A DNA stretch of 64,000 nt from Flavobacterium urocaniciphilum (lineage in GTDB: Bacteria > Bacteroidota > Bacteroidia > Flavobacteriales > Flavobacteriaceae), in NCBI RefSeq assembly GCF_900110615.1, contig NZ_FOEI01000001.1:682001-746000 (forward strand). Reading direction: 5' to 3'. This document shows positions 52,681 to 61,005 of this stretch, in pieces (positions within the stretch are counted from its first letter, which is position 1; every line of letters starts with the position of its first letter). The translations under genes and the position numbers were made by a program. The notes under the pieces were generated by a model, which saw only the letters and a program-made list of their open reading frames with translations, did not search any database and had not been told where the DNA came from.

Positions 52681-53313
52681 ATGAGTAAATTTATAGAAAA
52701 TCAGAATTGGCGTTATGCAACTAAAAAATTTAACGCTGATAAAAAAATATCTGAAACTGATTTAGATATATTAAAAGAAGCTATTCGTTTAGCAACTTCT
52801 TCTTACGGATTACAACCTTATAAAGTTTTTTTCATTGAAAACCCATCAGTAAGAGAACAATTACAACCAGCGTCTTGGGGACAATCTCAAATTGTAGATG
52901 CTTCACATTTGATAGTTTTTGCAAACTTTACAAAAGTTGATGAAACTCATATTGATGAGTACATTCAAAATATTGCTGAAACAAGAAGTATTCCAGCTGA
53001 AAACCTACAAGGTTATGGAGATTTCATGAAATCTAAAATCATTGCCTTACCTACTGATGTACAATCAATTTGGACAGCAAAACAAACGTATTTAGCATTA
53101 GGTAACTTAATTAATGCTGCAGCTGAATTAAAAATTGATGTGACTCCAATGGAAGGTTTTGAACCACAAAAATATAATGAAATATTAGGTTTAACTGAAA
53201 AAGGATTAAACGCATCATTAGTAGCTACAATCGGTTACAGACATGAAGAAGATGCTACGCAACACTTACCAAAAGTAAGAAAATCAATTAACGACTTATT
53301 TGAAACAATTTAA
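52681..53313 (+). CDS. NAD(P)H-dependent nitroreductase-family oxidoreductase
   Basis: 210-residue FMN enzyme of the NfsB-like nitroreductase family: N-terminal NWRYATKKFNADKKISE, SSYGLQPYKVFFIENP (FMN phosphate region), AKQTYLALGNLINAAAELKIDVTPMEGFEPQKYNEILGL and a final ATIGYRHEEDATQHLPKVRKS. Probably reduces quinones, nitro compounds or other electrophiles. It starts 2 bases after marR and is likely controlled by it. Confidence 0.9.
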   Translation: MSKFIENQNWRYATKKFNADKKISETDLDILKEAIRLATSSYGLQPYKVFFIENPSVREQLQPASWGQSQIVDASHLIVFANFTKVDETHIDEYIQNIAETRSIPAENLQGYGDFMKSKIIALPTDVQSIWTAKQTYLALGNLINAAAELKIDVTPMEGFEPQKYNEILGLTEKGLNASLVATIGYRHEEDATQHLPKVRKSINDLFETI

Positions 53314-53336
53314 TTTAATAACTAAATATTTATAAC

Positions 53337-53900
53337 ATGAGAAATTTAAAATCAATTGCATTAGCTTTAGTAGCTTTAGCATCATTCACTGTTAACGCTC
53401 AAACTAAGAAAATTGACGTTGCAAAAAGTGGAATCGTTTGGACAGGTAAAAAAGTAACTGGTTCACATACTGGAACAATTAAATTAGAAAGCGGAAACTT
53501 AGTTTTCAAGAAAAAATTAGTTAAAGGTGGAACTTTTGTAGTTGATATGACAACTATCAATACAACAGATTTATCTGGAAAAGGTAAAGAAAGTTTAGAT
53601 GGACATTTAAAAGCTGACGATTTCTTCGGAGTTGATAAATTTAAAACAGCTACTTTAACATTTACAAACATCAGTACAAAAAATAAAAACAACTATACAA
53701 TTACTGCAGATTTAACAATCAAAGGAATTACAAAACCAGTTACTTTTGATTTAGTAGTTAATGGAAATACAGCTACAGCTACAGTAAAAGTTGACAGAAC
53801 TAAATATGGAATTAAATATGGTTCAGGTTCGTTTTTCTCTGATTTAGGAGACAAAACTATCAGTGACGAATTTGAATTAGAAGTAAAATTAGCTTGGTAA
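53337..53900 (+). CDS. YceI-family exported protein
   Basis: 187 residues with signal peptide (MRNLKSIALALVALASFTVNAQ). The mature part is a YceI lipocalin-like barrel: GTIKLESGNLVFKKKLVKGGTFVVDMTTI, KADDFFGVDKFKTATLTFTNI and LTIKGITKPVTFDLVV. YceI proteins bind polyisoprenoids or similar lipids in the periplasm. Third gene of the marR operon, 23 bases after the oxidoreductase. A strong terminator ends the unit. Confidence 0.92.
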   Translation: MRNLKSIALALVALASFTVNAQTKKIDVAKSGIVWTGKKVTGSHTGTIKLESGNLVFKKKLVKGGTFVVDMTTINTTDLSGKGKESLDGHLKADDFFGVDKFKTATLTFTNISTKNKNNYTITADLTIKGITKPVTFDLVVNGNTATATVKVDRTKYGIKYGSGSFFSDLGDKTISDEFELEVKLAW

Positions 53901-53922
53901 TTGCAAACAACTTAATTTCACA

Positions 53923-53950
53923 AAAAAACCGCTCAATGAGCGGTTTTTTT
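53923..53950. terminator. Terminator of the marR-nitroreductase-yceI operon
   Basis: CCGCTC (53929-53934), loop AAT, GAGCGG (53938-53943) with A run before and T run after; works in both directions. Confidence 0.9.
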
Positions 53951-53962
53951 ATATCTTTTTTT

Positions 53963-54265
53963 TTATTGTTCTTTTTTAATCACATACGTATAAAACCAAG
54001 TAATTGTAAAGGTTGGAATTACATCAATAAAAGGAAACAACTCTTCTATTGTTCCGAATAATCCGGCTACTTTACCAACAGTTCCTTTATACATAATAAT
54101 AAGTAACAAACCAGAAATTGGAGCCCAAGCAATATCAATAATTTCTCCAAAAATTGGTGCTGCAAAGGATAACATTCCTATCGCGTCAAAAATTAAGCTT
54201 AAAATTAATTTCAGTTTTTTATCACTTTTTACTACAACTGGTTGTTGTTGCACTTCTTCTGTCAT
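53963..54265 (-). CDS. Small conserved membrane protein, 100 aa
   Basis: A polar N-terminus (VQQQPVVVKSDKKLK) is followed by two or three hydrophobic segments (about 20-45 LILSLIFDAIGMLSFAAPIF, about 48-62, about 78-95). I know similar unnamed proteins in flavobacteria but no function. Convergent with the yceI operon. Confidence 0.62.
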   Translation of the reverse strand: MTEEVQQQPVVVKSDKKLKLILSLIFDAIGMLSFAAPIFGEIIDIAWAPISGLLLIIMYKGTVGKVAGLFGTIEELFPFIDVIPTFTITWFYTYVIKKEQ

Positions 54266-54316
54266 GTTGATTATATTAATTGTTTTCTGAAAACTAATTT
54301 ACAAATTAAATGCCAA

Positions 54317-54970
54317 TTATTTCAACATACTTTTATAATACTTTCTAAGCTTATCTAATTTTGGTGCGATTATATACTGACAATAGCCTTGTTCTTTATT
54401 TTGGTTGTAATAATTTTGATGATAATCTTCTGCAGAATAAAATACTCCAGCTTCTTCAACTTGTGTAACAATTGGACTAGAATACAATTTTTCTTGTTCA
54501 ATAAGTTTTATGTATTTTTCCGCTTTTTCTTTTTGTTCGGGAGAATGATAAAAAATGGCACTTCTATATTGTGTACCAATATCATTTCCTTGTTTGTTTA
54601 AAGTTGTTGGATCATGCGTTGCAAAAAAGATTTCTAATAAATCTTCATAAGCTACTTCTTTCGGATTAAATGTTATTTGAATTCCTTCAGCATGCCCTGT
54701 TGTTCCATTGCAAACTTCTCTATATGCAGGATTTTTGATAAATCCACCTGTATAACCTGAAACTACTTTTTCAACTCCTTTAACTTCTAAAAATACGGCT
54801 TCAGTACACCAAAAACAACCACCAGCAAATGTGGCAATTTGAACAGAATCATTCATAACAACTTTTTTATTTAAATCTTTATTTTCATTTTTACTTTCTA
54901 CAACTTGTGTTTTGTTGCCACACGAAATCAAACTTAAAAATGAGATCAATATTCCTAAATTTTTCATCAT
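54317..54970 (-). CDS. msrA: Peptide-methionine (S)-S-oxide reductase, lipoprotein form
   Basis: 217 residues. Lipoprotein signal LISFLSLISCGNK, then the MsrA domain with the catalytic GCFWCTEAVF (nucleophile in CFW), GYTGGFIKNPAYREVCNGTTGHAEGIQI and a C-terminal FYSAEDYHQNYYNQN. Repairs oxidised methionines in envelope proteins. The ATG at 54970 or the next codon (54967) is the start; the in-frame TTG at 54982 belongs to a TAATTTTG box. Confidence 0.93.
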   Translation of the reverse strand: MMKNLGILISFLSLISCGNKTQVVESKNENKDLNKKVVMNDSVQIATFAGGCFWCTEAVFLEVKGVEKVVSGYTGGFIKNPAYREVCNGTTGHAEGIQITFNPKEVAYEDLLEIFFATHDPTTLNKQGNDIGTQYRSAIFYHSPEQKEKAEKYIKLIEQEKLYSSPIVTQVEEAGVFYSAEDYHQNYYNQNKEQGYCQYIIAPKLDKLRKYYKSMLK

Positions 54971-54979
54971 CTTTTTTAT

Positions 54980-54987
54980 CAAAATTA
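54980..54987 (-). promoter_or_regulatory. Candidate -7 box of msrA
   Basis: TAATTTTG on the minus strand, exact TAnnTTTG match, 9 bases before the ATG at 54970; implies a leader of only a few bases. Confidence 0.45.
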
Positions 54988-55092
54988 GTTAATTTATATG
55001 ATTTGATATACGATTTAACTTTACTTTTGGATTTGTATTCGTTTAGATTTTAATTTTCACTATTTCTTTGTTTCTTTGTACAAATTGATGTT

Positions 55093-55764
55093 ATGATTAA
55101 AGCGACAAACATAAATAAACATTATGGTGATTTACATGTATTAAAAAATGTAAGTCTGCAAATTAATAAAGGTGAAATTGTTTCTATTGTTGGTGCTTCA
55201 GGTGCTGGAAAAACAACTTTACTTCAAATTTTAGGAACCTTAGATTTATTAGATAGAAAAGATAATATAAATAGCTCTTTAGACATTAATGAAACATCAA
55301 TTATTGATTTAAAGGACAAAGAGTTATCTAAATTCAGAAACTTAAATTTGGGCTTTATATTTCAATTTCATCAATTATTACCGGAGTTTACAGCATTAGA
55401 AAATGTTTGTATTCCAGCATTCATAGCTAATAAACCAAAAAAAGAAACAGAAGCTGAAGCTAAAAAATTATTAGATTATTTAGGACTTTCGCACAGAATT
55501 AATCATAAACCAGGTGAACTTTCTGGAGGTGAACAACAACGTGTTGCAGTTGCAAGAGCTTTAATTAATAAGCCTGCTGTAATTTTTGCCGATGAACCAT
55601 CTGGTAATTTAGATCATGTTACTGCTGAAAATTTACATCAGTTGTTTTTTAAATTACGTGATGAATTCGGTCAAACTTTCGTAATTGTTACGCATAACGA
55701 AGAATTAGCTAATATGGCTGATCGAAAATTAGTTATGGTTGATGGTGAAATAATTAGTCATTAA
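55093..55764 (+). CDS. ABC transporter ATP-binding protein (LolD-like)
   Basis: 223-residue ATPase with Walker [14 protein letters not shown]-loop [18 protein letters not shown], signature [15 protein letters not shown], Walker [13 protein letters not shown] and switch VTHN. The [16 protein letters not shown] region is typical for the LolD/MacB branch, so it probably drives lipoprotein release or an envelope-related MacB-type system. The matching permease gene is not adjacent. Followed by a TIGR02757 gene after 11 bases. Confidence 0.88.
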   Translation: MIKATNINKHYGDLHVLKNVSLQINKGEIVSIVGASGAGKTTLLQILGTLDLLDRKDNINSSLDINETSIIDLKDKELSKFRNLNLGFIFQFHQLLPEFTALENVCIPAFIANKPKKETEAEAKKLLDYLGLSHRINHKPGELSGGEQQRVAVARALINKPAVIFADEPSGNLDHVTAENLHQLFFKLRDEFGQTFVIVTHNEELANMADRKLVMVDGEIISH

Positions 55765-55775
55765 TAGTTCTTTTA

Positions 55776-56540
55776 ATGAATCAAACTGAACTAAAGGAAT
55801 TTCTAGATGAAAAAGTTATTTTATACAATAACAAAAATTTCATAGAAACGGACCCTGTTCAAATTCCGCATTTATATTCCAACAAAGAAGATATTGAAAT
55901 TGCAGGATTTCTTGCCGCAACAATAGCTTGGGGAAATAGGAAAATGATCATTAATAATGCTCACAAATTAATGGAATTAATGGGTAATTCTCCCTATGAT
56001 TTCGTAATGCATCATAAAGAAAAAGATTTAGAAAATTTAGAAAATTTTGTGCATCGAACTTTTAATGGAACAGATGCTGTAACTTTTGTAAAAGCATTAA
56101 AACATATTTACACCTTTCATAATGGTTTAGAAACCATTTTTTCTAAACATATTGAACAAAATTCTACTCAAAAAAGCATTTCTGAATTTAAAAAAGCTTT
56201 TTTCGAAATTCCACATCCAATTCGTTCACAAAAACATATTTCTGATCCTTTAAATGGTTCTGCAGCTAAAAGAATCAATATGTATTTACGTTGGATGGTT
56301 AGAAACGATAATAATAGTGTGGATTTAGGAATTTGGAAAAACATACCCACTTCTGCCCTTTCTTGTCCGTTGGATGTTCATAGCGGAAATGTAGCTCGAA
56401 AATTAGATTTATTATCTCGTAAACAAAACGATGCAAAAGCCTTATTCGAATTAGACACTAACTTAAGACAACTTGATCCGATTGACCCTGTAAAATATGA
56501 TTTCGCATTATTTGGTTTAGGCGTTTTTGAAGGTTTTTAA
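55776..56540 (+). CDS. TIGR02757 family protein
   Basis: 254-residue soluble protein of TIGR02757: ETDPVQIPHLYSNKEDIEIAGFLAATIAWGNRKMI at the N-terminus, SAAKRINMYLRWMVRND and SALSCPLDVHSGNVARKLDLLSRKQND near the C-terminus. The helical pattern resembles helix-hairpin-helix DNA glycosylases, though this is only a resemblance. Function unknown. Last gene of a two-gene unit with the LolD-like ATPase. Confidence 0.88.
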   Translation: MNQTELKEFLDEKVILYNNKNFIETDPVQIPHLYSNKEDIEIAGFLAATIAWGNRKMIINNAHKLMELMGNSPYDFVMHHKEKDLENLENFVHRTFNGTDAVTFVKALKHIYTFHNGLETIFSKHIEQNSTQKSISEFKKAFFEIPHPIRSQKHISDPLNGSAAKRINMYLRWMVRNDNNSVDLGIWKNIPTSALSCPLDVHSGNVARKLDLLSRKQNDAKALFELDTNLRQLDPIDPVKYDFALFGLGVFEGF

Positions 56541-56546
56541 TAAAAA

Positions 56547-56574
56547 AAAAGTCCTGATTTACATCAGGACTTTT
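56547..56574 (+). terminator. Terminator after the TIGR02757 gene
   Basis: AAAAGTCCTGAT (56547-56558), loop TTAC, ATCAGGACTTTT (56563-56574). Confidence 0.88.
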
Positions 56575-56614
56575 CATTGTAACTAAAAACTAAACAATTA
56601 AACTATTATGAAAA

Positions 56615-57118
56615 TCATTTTCTGATTAACATTAATGTATAATATTTTTTTCCTAATGAATCAGATTTTACTGCTAATCCATAGTGTGAATAAACTCCTT
56701 CTAAGTTTGCTTTGTGAGCTGGACTACTTAACCAACCATTTAATACACCTTCAGCAGTACTAAATCCTGATGCAACATTTTCACCAACCATTACAGCGCC
56801 TAATTGGTTAATTAAAGTAGCTTTTCTCGTTTCGAAATTATCATGACTTGCAGCTCCAGCAGAGATCATATAATCATCATGTGTAGAACCTAAGTATGAA
56901 ATTTCTTCAATAATAGATAAAGCATTTAAACCTTTGCTTACTCTATATTGATTAACTAAATCTAAAACTTGAATTTCAAAAGATGAATTTACATATTTTT
57001 GTAAAGCTATTGTTGTTGTAGTTGATTCTGCTTCTGTGTTTTCAGTTGGGGAACATGACACTAAAGAAGTTAGTAAACTTAAAACTAAAACTACTTTTAA
57101 AAATGTGATATTTTTCAT
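56615..57118 (-). CDS. CAP-domain (SCP/PR-1 family) lipoprotein
   Basis: 167 residues: lipoprotein signal VLSLLTSLVSCSPTEN, a Thr/Ser/Glu-rich spacer and a CAP domain (EIQVLDLVNQYRVSKGLNALSI, THDDYMISAGAASHDNF, GENVASGF, LNGWLSSPAHKANLEGVYSHYGLAV) with the two His and two Glu of the family cavity. Role in bacteria is unclear. The ATG at 57118 is chosen because the longer frame runs over a complete promoter. Confidence 0.88.
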   Translation of the reverse strand: MKNITFLKVVLVLSLLTSLVSCSPTENTEAESTTTTIALQKYVNSSFEIQVLDLVNQYRVSKGLNALSIIEEISYLGSTHDDYMISAGAASHDNFETRKATLINQLGAVMVGENVASGFSTAEGVLNGWLSSPAHKANLEGVYSHYGLAVKSDSLGKKYYTLMLIRK

Positions 57119-57149
57119 AACTAATCGATTAAGTGATTGATTTACAGGA

Positions 57150-57180
57150 CAAATGTATGACATTTTAGATTAACAGCAAA
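57150..57180 (-). promoter_or_regulatory. Complete promoter of the CAP lipoprotein gene
   Basis: On the minus strand: TTTG (57180-57177), 19-base spacer, TACATTTG (57157-57150). Confidence 0.72.
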
Positions 57181-57261
57181 TAAAATCGATGAAATGCACT
57201 AAATTTTAACATTTTAACTTATTTATTATCAAATAGTTACGTTGTTTGTAAGAGAAAACAT

Positions 57262-57292
57262 AAAAAAAATCCTAAGTGATTAACTTAGGATT
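57262..57292 (-). terminator. Terminator of pdxH
   Basis: AATCCTAAGT (57268-57277 region) and ACTTAGGATT (57283-57292), loop GATTA, followed on the minus strand by a T run. Confidence 0.82.
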
Positions 57293-57317
57293 AGAAATTG
57301 TTATATGTTTTTGATTA

Positions 57318-57959
57318 TCAAGGAGATAGTCTTTCAATTTTCCAACTAAAATCTTCATTTAATTGATAGCGAATTCTATCATGCAAACGATTGGCTCTTC
57401 CTTGCCAAAATTCTACTTCAACAGGTTTAACTAAAAAGCCACCCCAATTTTCGGGACGTTTAATTTCTGAACCAGATAATTCAGTTTCTAATGTTTTTAG
57501 TTTTTCATCCAAAAATTCTCTAGAAGGAATGACTTCACTTTGATTAGAAACAATAGCGCCTAACTTACTTCCTTCAGGTCGAGAATCAAAATAATTATCT
57601 GAAACTACAGCAGTTGTTTTTTCAGCAATACCTTTAATTATTACTTGGCGTTCTAATATTGGCCAAAAGAATGATAAACAAATGTTTGGGTTTTGTTGAA
57701 TAGCCTTTCCTTTTTCAGAATTATAATTGGTATAAAAAATAAATCCTTCTTCATTAAATTTTTTCAACAGAACTACTCTACTCTTTGGAAAACCGTCTAA
57801 ACCAATTGAAGAAACAGTCATCGCATTAACTTCACCATCTTCTTGTTCTTCAGCTTCATAAAACCATTTATGAAACAATTGAATAGCATCTTCTGGAATT
57901 GTATTTTCTAACAATTCGCTTTTTTCGTATGATTTTCTATAATCGGATAAGTCTTTCAT
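57318..57959 (-). CDS. pdxH: Pyridoxamine 5'-phosphate oxidase
   Basis: 213-residue FMN enzyme forming pyridoxal 5'-phosphate. Motifs: NAMTVSSIGLDGFPKSRVVLLK, FIFYTNYNSEKGKAI (FMN), FFWPILERQVIIKG, and the C-terminal signature VEFWQGRANRLHDRIRYQ. Full length. Single gene with its own terminator. Confidence 0.95.
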   Translation of the reverse strand: MKDLSDYRKSYEKSELLENTIPEDAIQLFHKWFYEAEEQEDGEVNAMTVSSIGLDGFPKSRVVLLKKFNEEGFIFYTNYNSEKGKAIQQNPNICLSFFWPILERQVIIKGIAEKTTAVVSDNYFDSRPEGSKLGAIVSNQSEVIPSREFLDEKLKTLETELSGSEIKRPENWGGFLVKPVEVEFWQGRANRLHDRIRYQLNEDFSWKIERLSP

Positions 57960-58061
57960 ATTTTTTAAACGTGAAGTTTTTAATTAAAGTGAAAAAAATC
58001 TATAATGAATTAAAGCGCATTAGCTAAAAACGTTTCTATTCTTCTCATAATGTAATTGTTA

Positions 58062-58967
58062 TTAAAATTCAAATTCTAAACCATCATCAGCTAATAAAAC
58101 AGTATCAAAAATTTCATTGGCTTCTGTTCTGAATAATTCAATATTTCCGTAGCGTGTCGAATAATGACCTAATAATAAATTTTTAACTTCTGCTAATTTA
58201 GCAATATTCGCAGCTTGTTTAGCTGTAGTATGCATCGTTTTTTCCGCTAAATGACTTTCCGTTTCTAAAAAGGTGCTTTCATGATATAAAACAGTCACAT
58301 TTTTAATAATCGGAACAATTTCTTCATCATAAATGGTATCGGAACAAAAGGCATAACTTTTGGCAACTTCTGGATCAAAAGATAATTCAGAATTAGGAAT
58401 TACTCTTCCATCTTCCAAAGTAATATCGCCACCATATTTAATTTTATTATAATATACTTTGTCAATATCATAATTTAAAATGGCGTTAATATTCAGTTTT
58501 CGTTCTTTGTTTATTTCTTCAAACAAATAACCATTGGTATAAACTCTATGTTTTAATGGAATAGTTGTAACGCGAACTTTTTCATCTTCAAAAATAACTT
58601 CACTTTCTTTAGAAGTTAATTCATGAAAAAATAAATTATATGAAGTATAAGCGTTTCCGAGTTTTAAAAGCAATAAAATTGCTTCTTTAATGCCTTTCGG
58701 ACCATAAATATGTAAATCTTTTTCTCTTCCTAAAAGCATGAAAGTAGAAATAAGTCCGATTAATCCAAAGAAATGATCGCCGTGTAAGTGAGAAATAAAA
58801 ACATGTTCTATTTGAGAAAACTTAATTTTATGCTTACGAAGTTGCACTTGAGTTCCTTCTCCACAATCAATTAAGAACATTTTATTTTTAATTTCTAAAA
58901 CTTGTGAAGTCGGATTTGTTATTGTTCTTGGAGTTGCAGCGTAACAGCCTAAAATTTTTACTTTCAT
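58062..58967 (-). CDS. rnz: Ribonuclease Z
   Basis: 301-residue metallo-beta-lactamase-fold endonuclease that trims the 3' end of tRNA precursors. The zinc motif SHLHGDHFFGL (about 59-69), FLIDCGEGTQVQLRK, FCSDT and LLGHYSTRY are all present, and the short exosite insert is typical for the bacterial form. The only tRNA in the window encodes its CCA. It follows a small protein gene on the same strand by 79 bases. Confidence 0.94.
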   Translation of the reverse strand: MKVKILGCYAATPRTITNPTSQVLEIKNKMFLIDCGEGTQVQLRKHKIKFSQIEHVFISHLHGDHFFGLIGLISTFMLLGREKDLHIYGPKGIKEAILLLLKLGNAYTSYNLFFHELTSKESEVIFEDEKVRVTTIPLKHRVYTNGYLFEEINKERKLNINAILNYDIDKVYYNKIKYGGDITLEDGRVIPNSELSFDPEVAKSYAFCSDTIYDEEIVPIIKNVTVLYHESTFLETESHLAEKTMHTTAKQAANIAKLAEVKNLLLGHYSTRYGNIELFRTEANEIFDTVLLADDGLEFEF

Positions 58968-58970
58968 TTT

Positions 58971-59040
58971 ATGTTTGTGGTTTGTGATTTGTGGTTAGTT
59001 GTAAACGATTTTAACAATAAACAAAAAACTACAAACTGTA
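58971..59040. repeat. Intergenic G/T-then-A/C element between rnz and the STAS-like gene
   Basis: A tandem heptamer TTTGTGG-TTTGTGA-TTTGTGG (58974-58994) is followed by an A/C-rich half containing TTAACAATAAACA and ACAAAC; similar word content to the element at 35956-36029. Confidence 0.5.
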
Positions 59041-59046
59041 AAAATT

Positions 59047-59379
59047 TTAGAATCCTAAATCGCGTTCAATTTCTTCCATTTCAATAATATCTTGCGCTTC
59101 TAATAGTGAAGGTACAATATTTAAAGAAGCTGGAGCGTTATTAAAATCAACATTTTCAGCAACAATCACGAAAGACTTTTTGTTTTTTTTATGTGTTTTA
59201 GATAAGTCAGAAAATTTCTTTAAACAACTCAAATCAAATGACTTATCATGTGTTACATCAATAATTAAATTAACTGACTTATAAGAATTATATTGCGTAG
59301 TTAGTTTTTCTAAAAACGCATCGAAAGTACTTTCAGTATCTTTTATTGTTGTTGTATGTCCTTTTTGTTCTACTTTCAT
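59047..59379 (-). CDS. Small STAS-like protein upstream of rnz
   Basis: 110 residues with alternating strands and helices (SVNLIIDVTHDKSFDLSCLKKFSDLSK, KSFVIVAENVDF, VPSLLEAQDIIEMEEIERDLGF), resembling an anti-sigma-factor-antagonist (STAS) fold. Relatives are sometimes named ribonuclease Z, which is clearly carried over from the adjacent gene: there is no HxHxDH motif. Function unknown; position suggests cotranscription with rnz. Confidence 0.68.
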   Translation of the reverse strand: MKVEQKGHTTTIKDTESTFDAFLEKLTTQYNSYKSVNLIIDVTHDKSFDLSCLKKFSDLSKTHKKNKKSFVIVAENVDFNNAPASLNIVPSLLEAQDIIEMEEIERDLGF

Positions 59380-59446
59380 ATTCTAATTCTTTTTATGTTC
59401 AAATTTTGAATTTACTAAAAATACAAAATTCCATTTAAACTTTAAG

Positions 59447-60382
59447 TTACAATCTATTCTTAATCTTACTCGCTAATAAATATATTACCGCCATTCTTAC
59501 CGCTACTCCATTTTCTACCTGATCTAAAATTACAGAATGGTTTCCATCGGCAACATCTGAAGTAATTTCAACACCACGGTTAATTGGACCCGGATGCATT
59601 ACCACAATTTCTTTATTCAGGTTGTTTAATATTTCATTTGTTAACCCGAATTGTTGTGTGTATTCGCGAGTATTTGGAAAATAACTTACATCTAATCTTT
59701 CATTTTGAACACGTAACATATTAGCTACATCACACCATTCTAACGCTTTAATTAAATTTGGTTCGTAAGTTACTCCTAAAGAATTAATGTATTTTGGAAT
59801 CAATGTTTTTGGTCCGCAAACCTTAACTTCAGCACCTTGCATTTGTAGTGCGAAAATATTAGAAAGCGCTACTCTACTGTGTAAAATATCTCCAACAATA
59901 ACAATCTTTTTTCCAGCAACTTCTCCTAATTTTTCTCTTATTGTATAACTATCTAATAATGCTTGTGTTGGATGTTCATGAGCACCATCTCCAGCATTTA
60001 CAATACTTGCGTTTACATGTTGTGACAAAAAATGAGCTGCACCTGGCGAGCTATGTCTCATAACCACCATATCCACTTTCATGGCTAAGATATTGTTAAC
60101 CGTATCAATTAAAGTTTCTCCTTTTTTAACAGACGATTGCGCAGAAGAAAAACTCATTACATCTGCAGAAAGTCTTTTTTGAGCTAATTCGAAAGATAAC
60201 TTAGTTCTTGTACTGTTTTCAAAAAAGATATTTGCAATAGTTATATCACTAAGCGAAGGAACTTTTTTTATGGGTCTATTAATTACTTCTTTGAACTGAT
60301 CGGCAGTTTCAAGAATTAAATTAATATCGTTCTTGTTAATGTATTTTATTCCTAGTAAATGATTGACGCTTAATTCTTTCAT
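59447..60382 (-). CDS. pyrB: Aspartate carbamoyltransferase catalytic subunit
   Basis: 311-residue enzyme for the first committed step of pyrimidine synthesis. Carbamoyl-phosphate site FFENSTRTKLSFELA, SSVKKGETLIDTV, VVMRHSSPGAAH, GAHEHPTQALLD and VMHPGPINRGVEI are all intact. Full length. Second gene of the pyrR-pyrB pair, 25 bases after pyrR. The leader directly before its ATG is CAACA-rich and identical over 13 bases to the leader of the HAD gene at 24716. Confidence 0.95.
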   Translation of the reverse strand: MKELSVNHLLGIKYINKNDINLILETADQFKEVINRPIKKVPSLSDITIANIFFENSTRTKLSFELAQKRLSADVMSFSSAQSSVKKGETLIDTVNNILAMKVDMVVMRHSSPGAAHFLSQHVNASIVNAGDGAHEHPTQALLDSYTIREKLGEVAGKKIVIVGDILHSRVALSNIFALQMQGAEVKVCGPKTLIPKYINSLGVTYEPNLIKALEWCDVANMLRVQNERLDVSYFPNTREYTQQFGLTNEILNNLNKEIVVMHPGPINRGVEITSDVADGNHSVILDQVENGVAVRMAVIYLLASKIKNRL

Positions 60383-60407
60383 TTTAGTGTTGTGTTGTTG
60401 TTGTTTC

Positions 60408-60950
60408 TTATTTTTTTATGTCAATGTAAACGGCATCTTCTCCATCATTTTCCGCCCATTTCACCAATACTTTCTCATTGTTAATGGCATCAACTTGTCG
60501 ACCTCTATAATCGGGTTGAATCGGTAAATCACGACTAAAACGTCTATCTATTAAAGTTAAAAGTTCAATAGATTTTGGTCTTCCAAACGATTGAATTGCT
60601 GTTAAAGCTGCACGAATACTTCTACCAGTATATAATACATCATCAATAAATACGACATTTTTATCTTCTACTAAAAAATCGATTTGTGTTTGATTGGCTT
60701 CGAATGGTTTTTCACTTCTTCTAAAGTCGTCTCTAAAGAATGTGATGTCTAATAATCCTAATTTTAAATCGGAAATATTATATTCTTCTTTAAGAATTTT
60801 AGTTAATCTATTGGCTAAAAAAGTACCTCTTGGTTGAATTCCTATAAGAATTGTATTTGAAAAATCGAGGTGTTTTTCGATTAATTGACAAGCTAATCGA
60901 TGTAAAATGATATTGACTTCTTTGGTATTGAGCAATATTTTTTGACTCAT
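60408..60950 (-). CDS. pyrR: PyrR: pyrimidine regulator / uracil phosphoribosyltransferase
   Basis: 180-residue PRTase-fold protein. The PRPP motif is VVFIDDVLYTGRSIRAAL; GIQPRGTFLANRL and LIDRRFSRDLPIQPDYRGR (with the uracil-binding and dimer segments) identify PyrR. In Gram-positives PyrR attenuates pyr operons by binding mRNA; here the predicted leader is only about 20 bases, too short for a classic attenuator. The ATG at 60950 is chosen, since the TTG at 60974 lies in a TATATTTG box. Confidence 0.9.
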   Translation of the reverse strand: MSQKILLNTKEVNIILHRLACQLIEKHLDFSNTILIGIQPRGTFLANRLTKILKEEYNISDLKLGLLDITFFRDDFRRSEKPFEANQTQIDFLVEDKNVVFIDDVLYTGRSIRAALTAIQSFGRPKSIELLTLIDRRFSRDLPIQPDYRGRQVDAINNEKVLVKWAENDGEDAVYIDIKK

Positions 60951-60971
60951 ATTTCTTATGTGTTGTGTTGA

Positions 60972-60979
60972 CAAATATA
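60972..60979 (-). promoter_or_regulatory. Candidate -7 box of pyrR-pyrB
   Basis: TATATTTG on the minus strand, exact TAnnTTTG match, 21 bases before the ATG at 60950. Confidence 0.55.
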
Positions 60980-61005
60980 CATCAAAAATTCCAATTTTTT
61001 ACAAC

